From a virus, in the IMG/VR virus record IMGVR_UViG_3300020438_005666, positions 1 to 64,000 of that record: a stretch of 64,000 nt of DNA; one strand, written 5' to 3'. This document shows, piece after piece, positions 18,713-26,595 of the stretch. The notes under the pieces are model-generated. The model was not told the origin of the DNA. It was given only the letters and a program-made list of their open reading frames with translations, and made no database searches. A program made the position numbers and the translations under genes. Position 1 is the stretch's first letter. Each line of letters begins with the position of its first letter.

Positions 18713-19381
18713 ATGAGAAATTTAAATTCAGATATAGAATATTTACATAATCATAATATAGATCCAAGAAGTAGGGAAATATATCTACATTCTGCTACTT
18801 ATGGAGATGATGATAATGGTGTAGACTTTAGATCTGCTGTCTCATTGCATAAAAATTTAAGATATTTAAATCAACTATCTTTTGATCCAATAATAATACA
18901 TATGCATATACCAGGTGGAGAGTGGTGTGATTGTATGAGTATGTATGATGCTATTAGACTAAGTCCTTCACCAATTGCTATTATAGTTTATTCTAGAGCA
19001 GAATCTTCAGGAAGTATCATTTTACAGGCTGCTGATTTAAGGATTATGATGCCAAGTTCATACACATTAATACATTATGGAAGTTCTTTTGTGGATGGAG
19101 ATCATAAGGTAGCAGTATCTAATTTAGAATGGAGTCAAAAGGAGGCTGCTAAAATGGTAGATATTTTTACAGACAAACTGATGGACTCCCCTTTGGTTAA
19201 AGAAAAAAAATGGAGAAGAGTCAATGCTAAGAAACATATATTATCTCAATTAGATAATAAAGCCGATTGGATATTATATCCTGATCAGTGTGTGCAATAT
19301 GGTTTTACTGATGGTATTTTAGGTTCTGCAGAATTTCAGTATGTGGAAGACGTAAGAAAGTATTTACAAAAAAATTATTAA
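18713..19381 (+). CDS. ClpP-like serine protease
   Basis: ClpP proteases use a Ser-His-Asp triad. In this 222-residue protein the triad aligns as S98 in AESSG (ClpP A-A-S-M-G), H121 in LIHYG and D185 in ADWILY, followed by the usual YG-TDGIL. IPGGEWCDCMSMYDAI (66-81) matches the substrate-strand G-GG-V-AG-AIYD region. An acidic loop GDDDNG follows the N-terminus. Phage ClpP-like enzymes often serve as prohead maturation proteases; a Clp-type role is the alternative. The gene lies in a virion/sigma factor block, supporting the former. Family call is strong. Confidence 0.8.
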   Translation: MRNLNSDIEYLHNHNIDPRSREIYLHSATYGDDDNGVDFRSAVSLHKNLRYLNQLSFDPIIIHMHIPGGEWCDCMSMYDAIRLSPSPIAIIVYSRAESSGSIILQAADLRIMMPSSYTLIHYGSSFVDGDHKVAVSNLEWSQKEAAKMVDIFTDKLMDSPLVKEKKWRRVNAKKHILSQLDNKADWILYPDQCVQYGFTDGILGSAEFQYVEDVRKYLQKNY

Positions 19382-19384
19382 TCA

Positions 19385-20041
19385 ATGTTTATAGAATATT
19401 TTATAGATCATCTTCAAACAGATCAAGAAGTTAAAGATACTTTTAAAAAGTTAAAAGAACAGTACGAAAAATATATAGATTATATACTAATACATTCACA
19501 TCTAACTAGAATCGCTGGTTATTATTTTAATAAATCTAAAACTAATATAGCTATAGACTATCCACTAGGACTAAATGATACAGAAATTCGTCTATCTATG
19601 ATAAGTAAGGTGGCCAATAATTGTACAAACTTATCTATACAGGCTCCGTCTGCTTTTTTAGTTAATAGAAAATATGATAAAATTAGGAGAGAGATCAGTC
19701 TAATAAAAGCTAAGTTTCCTGATCATAGTTTCAGATATATTATTGATTATCGTAAATATAACCATAATATATTAGCTAAGTTCACTAGTATTTTAATGGA
19801 AAACAATATAGATACTATTTATCCATCTACGGGATTTTTTATAGATAATATATATGATAATATCGTAGCATGTAAGTATTTAGAACAAAAATCAAAAATT
19901 AAAACAATTTTTAACGCTAATATCTGGACTAAAGAGCATATAGAGCTTATTATAAAATCTAATCCTATAGGAATTAATCTACAAAATATCCATTCGTTAT
20001 CTTTAATGAAAAAATATGCCCATAATGACTCAACAGAATAA
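19385..20041 (+). CDS. DeoC-like TIM-barrel protein, probable pseudo-aldolase
   Basis: This 218-residue protein aligns by eye with deoxyribose-phosphate aldolase: IAIDYPLG at 55-62 matches the V-I-GFPLG strand and DTIYPSTGFF at 143-152 matches the F-K-TSTGF strand that carries the Schiff-base Lys. Here the Lys position is Tyr146, and the upstream catalytic Asp region reads NLSIQAPS (82-89), so the aldolase residues appear lost. The barrel may have been re-used for binding, or the similarity may be only fold-level. It overlaps the next gene, a glycosyltransferase. Confidence 0.5.
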   Translation: MFIEYFIDHLQTDQEVKDTFKKLKEQYEKYIDYILIHSHLTRIAGYYFNKSKTNIAIDYPLGLNDTEIRLSMISKVANNCTNLSIQAPSAFLVNRKYDKIRREISLIKAKFPDHSFRYIIDYRKYNHNILAKFTSILMENNIDTIYPSTGFFIDNIYDNIVACKYLEQKSKIKTIFNANIWTKEHIELIIKSNPIGINLQNIHSLSLMKKYAHNDSTE

Positions 20042-21311
20042 TAAAATTTTTGTTAGCATAGCTTCATATCGAGACCCTGAGCTCTTACCGACATTAAGAG
20101 ATATGTTTTTAAAAGCTAAAAATCCAGAATTAATTATAGTGGGTCTCTGTTGGCAAAAAACAGAAGAAGAAAGTATTGAAGAATTTTTATATCATGAAAA
20201 TATTAAAATCTATGAATGCGATTGGAGAGATAGCAAAGGAGCTTGCTGGGCGAGACACACTATACAAAAACATCTATATACAGATGAGCAGTATTTTTTG
20301 CAGTTAGACTCCCATCATAGATTTTTACAAGATTGGGATGAGCATCTTAGGAATCTATATCATGAATCGGGATCCCCCAAACCTATTATAGGTGGTTATG
20401 GAACAACATATTGGCCAAATAAACCTAATCAAGAATTAAAAAATGAGCCTTACAGAATTATTACTTTTGATACTTTTACCGATGATGGTGATATAATATC
20501 TAGACCACAACTCATTAATAATCATAAATTTTTGAAATCTAAAGGTATTAATTTAATTAAAGCTAGATTGCTTTCTGGTCACTTCATCTTCACTTCTGGT
20601 CATTTTTGTAGAGAATGTATTTACGACCCCAATTTATATTTTCGTGGTGAAGAAGTAACTTTGAGCGCTAGAGCATATACTCATGGCTATGATATGTTTC
20701 ATCCAACATATTCTATTATATGGCATGAGTATTTAAGACAAAAAGAGCATAAACATTGGGAGGATCATGTAAAGTCCAATGATTTTGACATCGAAGCTGA
20801 AGCTAGAAATATTAGGTCTAAAGAAAGACAAAGAAAACTTTTTGGTATGGAAATTTCTAATATAGACTTTAGACATTATGGGTTTGGTAATAAGAGAAGT
20901 TTACACGAATACGAACTGTATTGTGGTCTAGATTTCCAAAACAGAAAAGTGCATAAGTATGCATCTCGTATCCATGATTCTACAGAAATACCAGAGCCAT
21001 ATATTATGTCAGAAGAAGAATGGTCTAATGGTATGTTAGGTACCCATAATTATAATGTAGAATGGAACAGAGACGACATTCCTGATAATGTTAAATTTGA
21101 TTTTTGGTTTTTTGGATTTGAAGACAAAGACAATAAACTACTATGGCGTAAAGATTTCAATCATGAGGAAGCTTATTACGAAGAATGCTTTAGTAAAAGA
21201 AGAAACTCACATCACGCTAAATTTTCATGTGAAGGAAATGTGCATCACTGCGTTATAATACCTCATATAGAGGGTGGGGATTGGTGTGAAAAAATCATTA
21301 TCAATGTTTAA
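20025..21311 (+). CDS. GlcNAc-transferase family (GT60/Skp1-type) glycosyltransferase
   Basis: The protein starts with VSIASYRDPELLPTL and VGLCWQ and has the metal-binding FLQLDSHHRF, which are the signatures of the UDP-GlcNAc:polypeptide GlcNAc-transferase family known from Skp1 glycosylation. W-GG-Y-T-YWP and GE-E-TLSARAYTHGYD further match. Length is 428 residues from the ATG at 20025, chosen over 20016; the C-terminal 100 residues form an extra domain. Known members glycosylate proteins, which makes this the best candidate for protein O-glycosylation in the locus. Acceptor is unknown. Confidence 0.75.
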   Translation: MTQQNNKIFVSIASYRDPELLPTLRDMFLKAKNPELIIVGLCWQKTEEESIEEFLYHENIKIYECDWRDSKGACWARHTIQKHLYTDEQYFLQLDSHHRFLQDWDEHLRNLYHESGSPKPIIGGYGTTYWPNKPNQELKNEPYRIITFDTFTDDGDIISRPQLINNHKFLKSKGINLIKARLLSGHFIFTSGHFCRECIYDPNLYFRGEEVTLSARAYTHGYDMFHPTYSIIWHEYLRQKEHKHWEDHVKSNDFDIEAEARNIRSKERQRKLFGMEISNIDFRHYGFGNKRSLHEYELYCGLDFQNRKVHKYASRIHDSTEIPEPYIMSEEEWSNGMLGTHNYNVEWNRDDIPDNVKFDFWFFGFEDKDNKLLWRKDFNHEEAYYEECFSKRRNSHHAKFSCEGNVHHCVIIPHIEGGDWCEKIIINV

Positions 21312-21337
21312 GTTTTATTTTTAAATAGGAAAATACA

Positions 21338-22378
21338 ATGCCGAGAGCAAAATCCAGTACTAAAACCAAATCCCCGACAAAAAAAGCACCAACAAAAAAA
21401 ACACCAACAAATAAAATATCAACTAAAAAGCCAATTCGAAAACCGACCAAAACGCAAATTAAAAAAGTGGCTAAAAAAGCTAAGAAAAAAATAATCCCCA
21501 CACCTAAGCCTGCTAATTCTGATAGTATTTTAAGAATCTTATGTTTTTCTAATTTCAATAAAGATCCAAAGTCTTTACTGACTTATCTTAATGAATTTAA
21601 TAGCCAAACATATCCTAATATAGATTTTATACTCAATATTCGCACTGAATCTAAATCAGAACATAGAATATATAGAGAAATTATATCTAATTATATTCCA
21701 AAAAACTCTATCAAAATTGTTTTTCAAAATAAATATAATGATCAAACGTCAGACGATCTATACTTGCTGGAACATGTAGCTAAGGAAAAATATAATACTT
21801 TCATATACTGTAATCCAGACTTTAATTACAACCCTAATCATATCCAAAACTTAGTCGATATATATAAAGACAAACCTTGTGACGTTCTGTGTGTATCTTG
21901 CGATAAAATAATCGATAGCGCTTTCAATATGGAAAAATCATATGAAAAGAAATATAACTTTATATATAATAATAAAGCAATGGATATAATTTTTTCTTCA
22001 CCTGTTAGATCTAAAAATGAATGGATGAACGTATGGGCTGAACATAAAATAAAAGTAAGAGAATTAGGACATATTAGCACTCTTTTTCTTATTGAAAAAG
22101 AAGAAACTCAGGATGTTAATATCAATACCGATGGCGCTTATTACAAAAGTATAGATAACGAAAATTTTGCCTTATGTGTTTTTGAGCACAATTACTGGTC
22201 ATCCTTTGTTTATCTTAACAAAAGAAATAACCGAATGTATAATATAGATAATGACGACCATGGAGCTTTTGAAATAAAGGATAATGATACTATAAATATT
22301 ACATGGGATACTTGGGGCGATGAAATTTTTTATAAAAAATACGATAACGATAATTATTTCTACAGTATTAATGAATAG
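21338..22378 (+). CDS. GT2-like glycosyltransferase with histone-H1-like basic N-terminal tail
   Basis: The 346-residue product opens with about 58 residues of almost only Lys, Thr, Pro and Ser, resembling an H1-type tail. From residue 65 a GT-A pattern begins (ILCFSNF, QTYPNIDFIL), with CNPDFNYNP around 152-160 in the place of the DxD strand. The last 55 residues (from about base 22181) form a small domain shared with the next gene. Ribosome site AGGAAA. The tail could bind DNA, RNA or acidic glycans. Glycosyltransferase call is moderate. Confidence 0.6.
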   Translation: MPRAKSSTKTKSPTKKAPTKKTPTNKISTKKPIRKPTKTQIKKVAKKAKKKIIPTPKPANSDSILRILCFSNFNKDPKSLLTYLNEFNSQTYPNIDFILNIRTESKSEHRIYREIISNYIPKNSIKIVFQNKYNDQTSDDLYLLEHVAKEKYNTFIYCNPDFNYNPNHIQNLVDIYKDKPCDVLCVSCDKIIDSAFNMEKSYEKKYNFIYNNKAMDIIFSSPVRSKNEWMNVWAEHKIKVRELGHISTLFLIEKEETQDVNINTDGAYYKSIDNENFALCVFEHNYWSSFVYLNKRNNRMYNIDNDDHGAFEIKDNDTINITWDTWGDEIFYKKYDNDNYFYSINE

Positions 22379-22380
22379 AT

Positions 22381-23310
22381 ATGCGCAGAAAAAATCCTAG
22401 TATTTTATGCTTCACAACATCCTATAAAAGACCTTATAATCTATATCATTGTACTAATAGTATCCTAAACCAATCGCATAGCTCTTTCGATTACGCTATT
22501 GGTCTATCTGTAGACACACCTAGAGAGCAGTATGAATATGAATATCTACTATCTGATTACTCAAAAGATAAAAGATTAAAAATACTTTTTCATCCTAATT
22601 TCTCTCAACATGAAAATTATCTTTACCCAATCAAAAAAGCAGATTATAAAAAATATGATATATTTATTAAAATAGATGATGATGATATATATAAAAAAAC
22701 ATATATAGAGAATATGTTAAATCATTATCAAAAATGTCAGGAGGATGTGCTGTCTGGCTATATTACATACCAGCTAAACAATAATAAATTATATAAGGGT
22801 AAATTTGATAACGTTGGAGGACATTGGCATGAGGATTTAAAAAGCAATGTTCAGTTTGGTATGCCTTTCACGTATATTTTTAATAGAAAAGCACTAAATG
22901 TTTTACTTAACACAACGTCCTCAGAATTGAGTAAAATACATATTTTTGAAGATGCTGGATGGAGAAAAAAGTGGAGAGACAATAATATCACATCCAAAGT
23001 TTTAGATAATATCGATTATGCCATATACAACATACACGGAAATAATATATCCTCCAAGCATTGCTTCATTCCTGATAGCGAAGGTAAGATGTATATTAGT
23101 CAAGATGAATTTGATATCGCATACTTTGTTCATTATGGCTGGGAGTCTTATTGTTTTATAGATACCAAACGACATAAAATATTTAATATAGAAAATAATC
23201 ACTATGGTAAATTTGATTTAAATAAAAAAATTATTACTATTAATTGGGAAAACTATGGAAAAGAAGCGTTTAAATTAGATAACAATAAAATATATAGATA
23301 TATTCAATGA
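22381..23310 (+). CDS. GT2-family glycosyltransferase
   Basis: The 309-residue product has a classic GT2 start (ILCFTTSYKRPYNL, then CTNSILNQSH) and a metal site IKIDDDDIY at about 98-106. The catalytic core ends near residue 225, after which comes a C-terminal domain like the one ending the previous gene (V-YGW-SYCFIDTKRHK-FNI-N--YGKF). It begins two bases after the previous stop and overlaps the next start by four bases. Donor and acceptor are unknown. Confidence 0.7.
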   Translation: MRRKNPSILCFTTSYKRPYNLYHCTNSILNQSHSSFDYAIGLSVDTPREQYEYEYLLSDYSKDKRLKILFHPNFSQHENYLYPIKKADYKKYDIFIKIDDDDIYKKTYIENMLNHYQKCQEDVLSGYITYQLNNNKLYKGKFDNVGGHWHEDLKSNVQFGMPFTYIFNRKALNVLLNTTSSELSKIHIFEDAGWRKKWRDNNITSKVLDNIDYAIYNIHGNNISSKHCFIPDSEGKMYISQDEFDIAYFVHYGWESYCFIDTKRHKIFNIENNHYGKFDLNKKIITINWENYGKEAFKLDNNKIYRYIQ

Positions 23311-24053
23311 TAGACCTATACTCGTATTTCGAACAAATATATTACATTAATCTAGACGAAGACAAAAATAAAAAAACTTACTTCGAACAAGAAATTAAAA
23401 AGTCTAAATTTTTAAGTAAAACTTGTAAAAGATATGAAGCAGTTATTGGTAAGTACTTAGATATTAGACTTATACCTGAATCTATAGTTACGACAAAAGC
23501 CAAAAATGATATTATTAAACAAAAACAACAACAGTACGGAGTATCTTTAACATACGGATCATTAGCTTGTGCATTATCTCATAATTTAATTTATAAAGAA
23601 TGTAGGGATGCTCATAAGCCCTTTCTTGTTTTAGAAGATGATATTATAATAAATGATAGATTCGATTACGACCTCAGCTCTGTATTAGGGCAAATAGAGG
23701 ACTCTCAAGGCTCATATGACATTATATATTTGGGATGTAACGAAATTCCTGGTTTTCAAAAAAAGATTATTAATAATATTATATCTAAACCTAGAGGATT
23801 AATTACAGGCACTTATGGGTATGTAGTCTCACAGACGGGTTCTAAAAAGCTTTTAGACTTAATTTTTCCGCTATATAAACAAATAGATAGTTGTATCTCG
23901 GATAATATAGACAAATTCAACCTTTTTTGCTCTACAAAAAAAATAGTTAATGTAAGGACTGATTTTGTCTCTAGAACACAGATGGACACCAGTTGTAAAA
24001 ATATGCACAATGTGCCAGAAGAATATTCTGACTGGTATAAACTTTTTGCTTAA
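23307..24053 (+). CDS. GT25-family (LPS biosynthesis type) glycosyltransferase
   Basis: The 248-residue protein matches GT25: YYINLDEDK-KK at the start, YEAV-G, GSLACALSHNLIYKEC, then FLVLEDDIIIN as metal-binding strand and DIIYLGCNE, TGTYGYVVS and a final D-C-SDNID region. GT25 enzymes add galactose or glucose to lipo-oligosaccharide or to collagen-type proteins. It is the last gene of the 20-24 kb glycosyltransferase run, ending 67 bp before a separately controlled gene. Confidence 0.8.
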   Translation: MIDLYSYFEQIYYINLDEDKNKKTYFEQEIKKSKFLSKTCKRYEAVIGKYLDIRLIPESIVTTKAKNDIIKQKQQQYGVSLTYGSLACALSHNLIYKECRDAHKPFLVLEDDIIINDRFDYDLSSVLGQIEDSQGSYDIIYLGCNEIPGFQKKIINNIISKPRGLITGTYGYVVSQTGSKKLLDLIFPLYKQIDSCISDNIDKFNLFCSTKKIVNVRTDFVSRTQMDTSCKNMHNVPEEYSDWYKLFA

Positions 24054-24064
24054 TACGCTATTAT

Positions 24065-24075
24065 TGGTGTACTAT
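24065..24075 (+). promoter_or_regulatory. Putative phage promoter, motif TGGTG-TACTAT
   Basis: TGGTGTACTAT lies 46 bases ahead of the start at 24121 in a 67-bp gap. It shares the TGGTG-TA--MT pattern with sites at 14966, 25239 and 34960. A TTGCTT at 24046-24051 (18-base spacing) could serve as a -35 box here. Confidence 0.55.
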
Positions 24076-24120
24076 TCATATAGTGATATATCATTTACAC
24101 ACGACCTAGAGGTTTTAATT

Positions 24121-24606
24121 ATGTCAATACATTATGTTTCGGGTTCTGCCCAAAATATTGGTGGAACAACAGCTACTTACACATCAGGTAAAACCGGTGG
24201 TAATAAAGTGAATCCCACCAATGAGATTTACAACGCTGGTAACTATCCTACAGATGATCTTGATAGTCAAAAATCATTAGCATCTGTTGATTTTGCTAAT
24301 TCTACATTTACAGCTATTAATCAAAGAAGTGCATCTGCTATTAGTGGATCTTTAAAAAATGCATCTATTTATCCCGAATATTTAGATTCTATTCATAAGA
24401 AAGAAAGTGCTAGAACAGCTAGATTAGCTACTGCTATGAGAGCTGGCAATTATAATGTTATTACTGGTAAATTCACATCAGTTACTGTAGCTAATGATTC
24501 TTTTGGCAATGATAATGCTGCTAGAGCATCATTTAACGTTCCAGGCAACTTGGTATACAGAATTGGTAATACAACAGTAACAAAAGCTTATGAAGCTAAA
24601 GGCTGA
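24121..24606 (+). CDS. Probable small virion protein, monocistronic
   Basis: Start placed at the ATG at 24121 (162 residues); upstream in-frame codons would lie inside the previous gene. The product is rich in Ser, Thr, Ala, Asn and Gly with little Lys, unlike its neighbours, and has no membrane segment. It has its own promoter candidate (24065) and a strong terminator (24621), so it is expressed as a single-gene unit. This pattern suits an abundant structural or decoration protein, which is inference. I do not recognise the family. Confidence 0.65.
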   Translation: MSIHYVSGSAQNIGGTTATYTSGKTGGNKVNPTNEIYNAGNYPTDDLDSQKSLASVDFANSTFTAINQRSASAISGSLKNASIYPEYLDSIHKKESARTARLATAMRAGNYNVITGKFTSVTVANDSFGNDNAARASFNVPGNLVYRIGNTTVTKAYEAKG

Positions 24607-24620
24607 TATTTGATTGATAT

Positions 24621-24648
24621 GAGGCGTTGCAATATACGCCTCTTTTTT
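24621..24648 (+). terminator. Rho-independent terminator
   Basis: Perfect 7-bp stem GAGGCGT/ACGCCTC with an 8-base loop and six T residues, 15 bases after the stop of the gene at 24121-24606. Confidence 0.9.
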
Positions 24649-24686
24649 ATTTACAGAAAACATTTATTTGTAAAGGCTTATTAAAT

Positions 24687-25019
24687 ATGGCAGACCCAAA
24701 TACACTTGGACATTTTTTTGAAAGTTTTACAACGCACATGGCGAGTGTCGTTCTGGCTCTTATAGGGTTTTGGACTGGATTTGTTAGAAATTTAGTCAAC
24801 AGAAAAGAAGTAGAACAAATGATTGCCTCTCAGTCTCAAAGTAGTCAATACTCTAAAGATAGGCAATTTATAATGGAAAGATTAAATTCTCATAAAGAAG
24901 ATACTAGCATATTATTTAGAGCTTTAGAAAAAAACACAGAAGTTATGACTGAATTAAAAATTCAAATAGCTACCCTTGGCAAAACTTTAGAAGCTTTAGA
25001 AAATAGCATAGAAAGGTAA
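24687..25019 (+). CDS. Single-span membrane protein with coiled coil
   Basis: Start placed at the ATG at 24687 (110 residues), after the terminator. Residues about 15-33 (HMASVVLALIGFWTGFV) form a membrane helix; residues 40-110 are a Gln/Glu/Lys/Leu-rich helical region likely to be a coiled coil. The layout resembles phage holin-like or spanin-like envelope proteins. It is the first of a run of small membrane proteins that ends near 29037. Confidence 0.55.
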   Translation: MADPNTLGHFFESFTTHMASVVLALIGFWTGFVRNLVNRKEVEQMIASQSQSSQYSKDRQFIMERLNSHKEDTSILFRALEKNTEVMTELKIQIATLGKTLEALENSIER

Positions 25020-25023
25020 TATT

Positions 25024-25218
25024 ATGGCAAATGATATCCAAAGAAGTATAGGTGGCGTGGCAAACATTAAAAATGGTACTATTGTAGTATCTACTAAACC
25101 TACAGGCCCAACAGCTAAAGATAAAATAGATACTTATGTTTCTAACAAACCTGAAATAGCTGATATAGAAGCTAAATATGATACTAGGTTCGACGACCCA
25201 ACATATTACTCAGCCTAA
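25024..25218 (+). CDS. Hypothetical small protein
   Basis: The 64-residue product has no membrane segment or known motif; it contains G-V-A-NI-NGTIVVSTKPTGPTA, a possible beta strand pair. It starts four bases after the previous stop. It is followed by a 51-bp gap carrying a promoter motif and an inverted repeat. Confidence 0.5.
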   Translation: MANDIQRSIGGVANIKNGTIVVSTKPTGPTAKDKIDTYVSNKPEIADIEAKYDTRFDDPTYYSA

Positions 25219-25233
25219 ATACCGCATAAGCTC

Positions 25234-25263
25234 TCCTCTGGTGTATACTTATATAACAGAGGA
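25234..25263. repeat. Inverted repeat TCCTCTG-N16-CAGAGGA around promoter and ribosome site
   Basis: Two perfect 7-base arms (25234-25240 and 25257-25263). The TGGTG-TATACT motif lies between them, and the right arm contains the AGAGGA ribosome site of the gene at 25270. RNA made from upstream would hide that site in a hairpin; RNA started at the local promoter would lack the left arm. Confidence 0.6.
25239..25249 (+). promoter_or_regulatory. Putative phage promoter, motif TGGTG-TATACT
   Basis: TGGTGTATACT sits 21 bases ahead of the ATG at 25270 and inside the inverted repeat 25234-25263. No -35 box is visible at normal spacing (25221-25226 reads ACCGCA). Confidence 0.55.
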
Positions 25264-25269
25264 TATCTT

Positions 25270-25752
25270 ATGAAAAAATCTTACCAAACAAGTGAATTCT
25301 GGTTTACATTAGTTAGCTTTCTTATTAGTGGATTATTCCTCATAGGAGTTATTACTGAACCGGATACAAAAGACGACCTTATCAATGCTGTTACACACGG
25401 CGTAGAAAGTATTATTCTAATAGGTGGTCAATTTATGGTTTTATCTCGATATCTTAAAAAACGAGAAAAAGAAAAAGTACAACACGAAAGAACTAAACAA
25501 AAAGAACAAGATAATTTAAGAAAAGAACTAGAGGATTATGTCGGAGTAGACAAAAAGATTGAAAAAGTTAATATAAATAAGGCGAGTCTTGGAGAACTTA
25601 TTCAATTACCACACATAGGTCCTGCTATAGCACAAAAAATTATAGATTATCGAAAAAATTATGGAGATTTCCAAACCTCTAGAGAAATTATATTAGTGAG
25701 CGGTATAGCGAATAATACCTACCAAGATATAGAAAGATATATAGAAATATGA
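25270..25752 (+). CDS. Membrane-anchored ComEA-type helix-hairpin-helix protein
   Basis: The 160-residue protein has two membrane helices (about 10-28 and 44-61), a charged coiled-coil linker (62-90) and a ComEA-type HhH domain (99-160) with VNINKAS, EL-QLPHIGPAIAQKI and YR--YG-F. ComEA domains bind double-stranded DNA in a sequence-independent way, for example in DNA uptake. A two-helix holin-like anchor joined to this domain is unusual in a phage. The AGAGGA ribosome site lies in an inverted repeat. The last four bases overlap the next start. Confidence 0.75.
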   Translation: MKKSYQTSEFWFTLVSFLISGLFLIGVITEPDTKDDLINAVTHGVESIILIGGQFMVLSRYLKKREKEKVQHERTKQKEQDNLRKELEDYVGVDKKIEKVNINKASLGELIQLPHIGPAIAQKIIDYRKNYGDFQTSREIILVSGIANNTYQDIERYIEI

Positions 25753-26177
25753 ATAGTAAAGAATTAATTAGTAGCGAATTTGATAAATTAACAGAACAAA
25801 TTAAATCAGGCTTAGATAATGTAAAAGTTTTTGCTGTCGCAGAAGCTTGGAAACTTTTGCAAGTAATGGCTGCTAGTCTAATTCAAATTGTAGAAAAAAT
25901 AGGAACAGACTTAAGCAGTCCAGAAAAAAAAGAATTATCTTTAAAGTTAATATCTGATTTTTATGATAAGGTTTTTGTAGCTGTTGACATACCTATTATA
26001 CCTAATATTATAGAACCATTATTACATAAATCTGTTAAAGCTTTTTTAATGATATTGGTAGGTTCTACTATAGATGCTTTGGTTACTACTTTTAGACAAA
26101 CAGGTATATTTATCAAAAAACAAATCAAAGGCGATGGAGATTATTCTTCTCAAATACTTAATATAAGATTACCATGA
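25749..26177 (+). CDS. Hypothetical membrane-associated protein
   Basis: Of 142 residues, the helical N-terminal part (1-75) has amphipathic character, and IPIIPNIIEPLL followed by KAFLMILVGSTIDALVTTF (about 86-120) gives one probable membrane helix. The C-terminus is short and basic. Translation is coupled to the HhH gene through an ATGA overlap. Family not recognised; a holin or holin-partner role is possible from context. Confidence 0.5.
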   Translation: MNSKELISSEFDKLTEQIKSGLDNVKVFAVAEAWKLLQVMAASLIQIVEKIGTDLSSPEKKELSLKLISDFYDKVFVAVDIPIIPNIIEPLLHKSVKAFLMILVGSTIDALVTTFRQTGIFIKKQIKGDGDYSSQILNIRLP

Positions 26178-26187
26178 AAGGATCATT

Positions 26188-26595
26188 ATGAATTATACTC
26201 AAACTTTTGAAGAATTTAGTGCGGGGTTAGCCCCTATGGATTTAGCTTTATATGCTGGTATTGGCATTATTATATGGGTTTTATTTAAAGATAAGCTTAG
26301 TCCTGTTCAAGAAATGCTATCAAATCTATTTAATACTGTTAAAAAACAAATTCCAAAAAGTATTAATGTGATAGTACCAGATATTCCAAAATCTTTTCCT
26401 TCCAAAACTATTGTAAAAACAGAGGAAACGGGAGATGTATTCTTTGATCTAGTTGTGTCATGGAAACAAACCAGAGATCTTGCTGTACAAAGTGGCTGTG
26501 ATAAAGCTGTTGAAGTAGCGGATCAAATGTTTCCATATTTAAGTCCAACTATTTGTGAAGATAAACCATTCTTTTCTGGAGATAATAATGAATAA
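26188..26595 (+). CDS. Single-span membrane protein, unknown function
   Basis: The 135-residue product has a membrane helix at about 14-31 (LAPMDLALYAGIGIIIWVLF) with the remainder soluble, containing Pro/Ile-rich strands and a final region with two Cys. A GAAAGGATC ribosome site precedes the ATG. The end overlaps the next gene by 8 bases. It belongs to the membrane block ahead of the papain-like peptidase. Confidence 0.55.
   Translation: MNYTQTFEEFSAGLAPMDLALYAGIGIIIWVLFKDKLSPVQEMLSNLFNTVKKQIPKSINVIVPDIPKSFPSKTIVKTEETGDVFFDLVVSWKQTRDLAVQSGCDKAVEVADQMFPYLSPTICEDKPFFSGDNNE

Noticed and set aside
20025-24053. Bacterial O-antigen island rather than phage genes
   Set aside because: The glycosyltransferase genes share the base composition, tight overlaps and strand of neighbouring phage genes and are interspersed with replication and virion genes.
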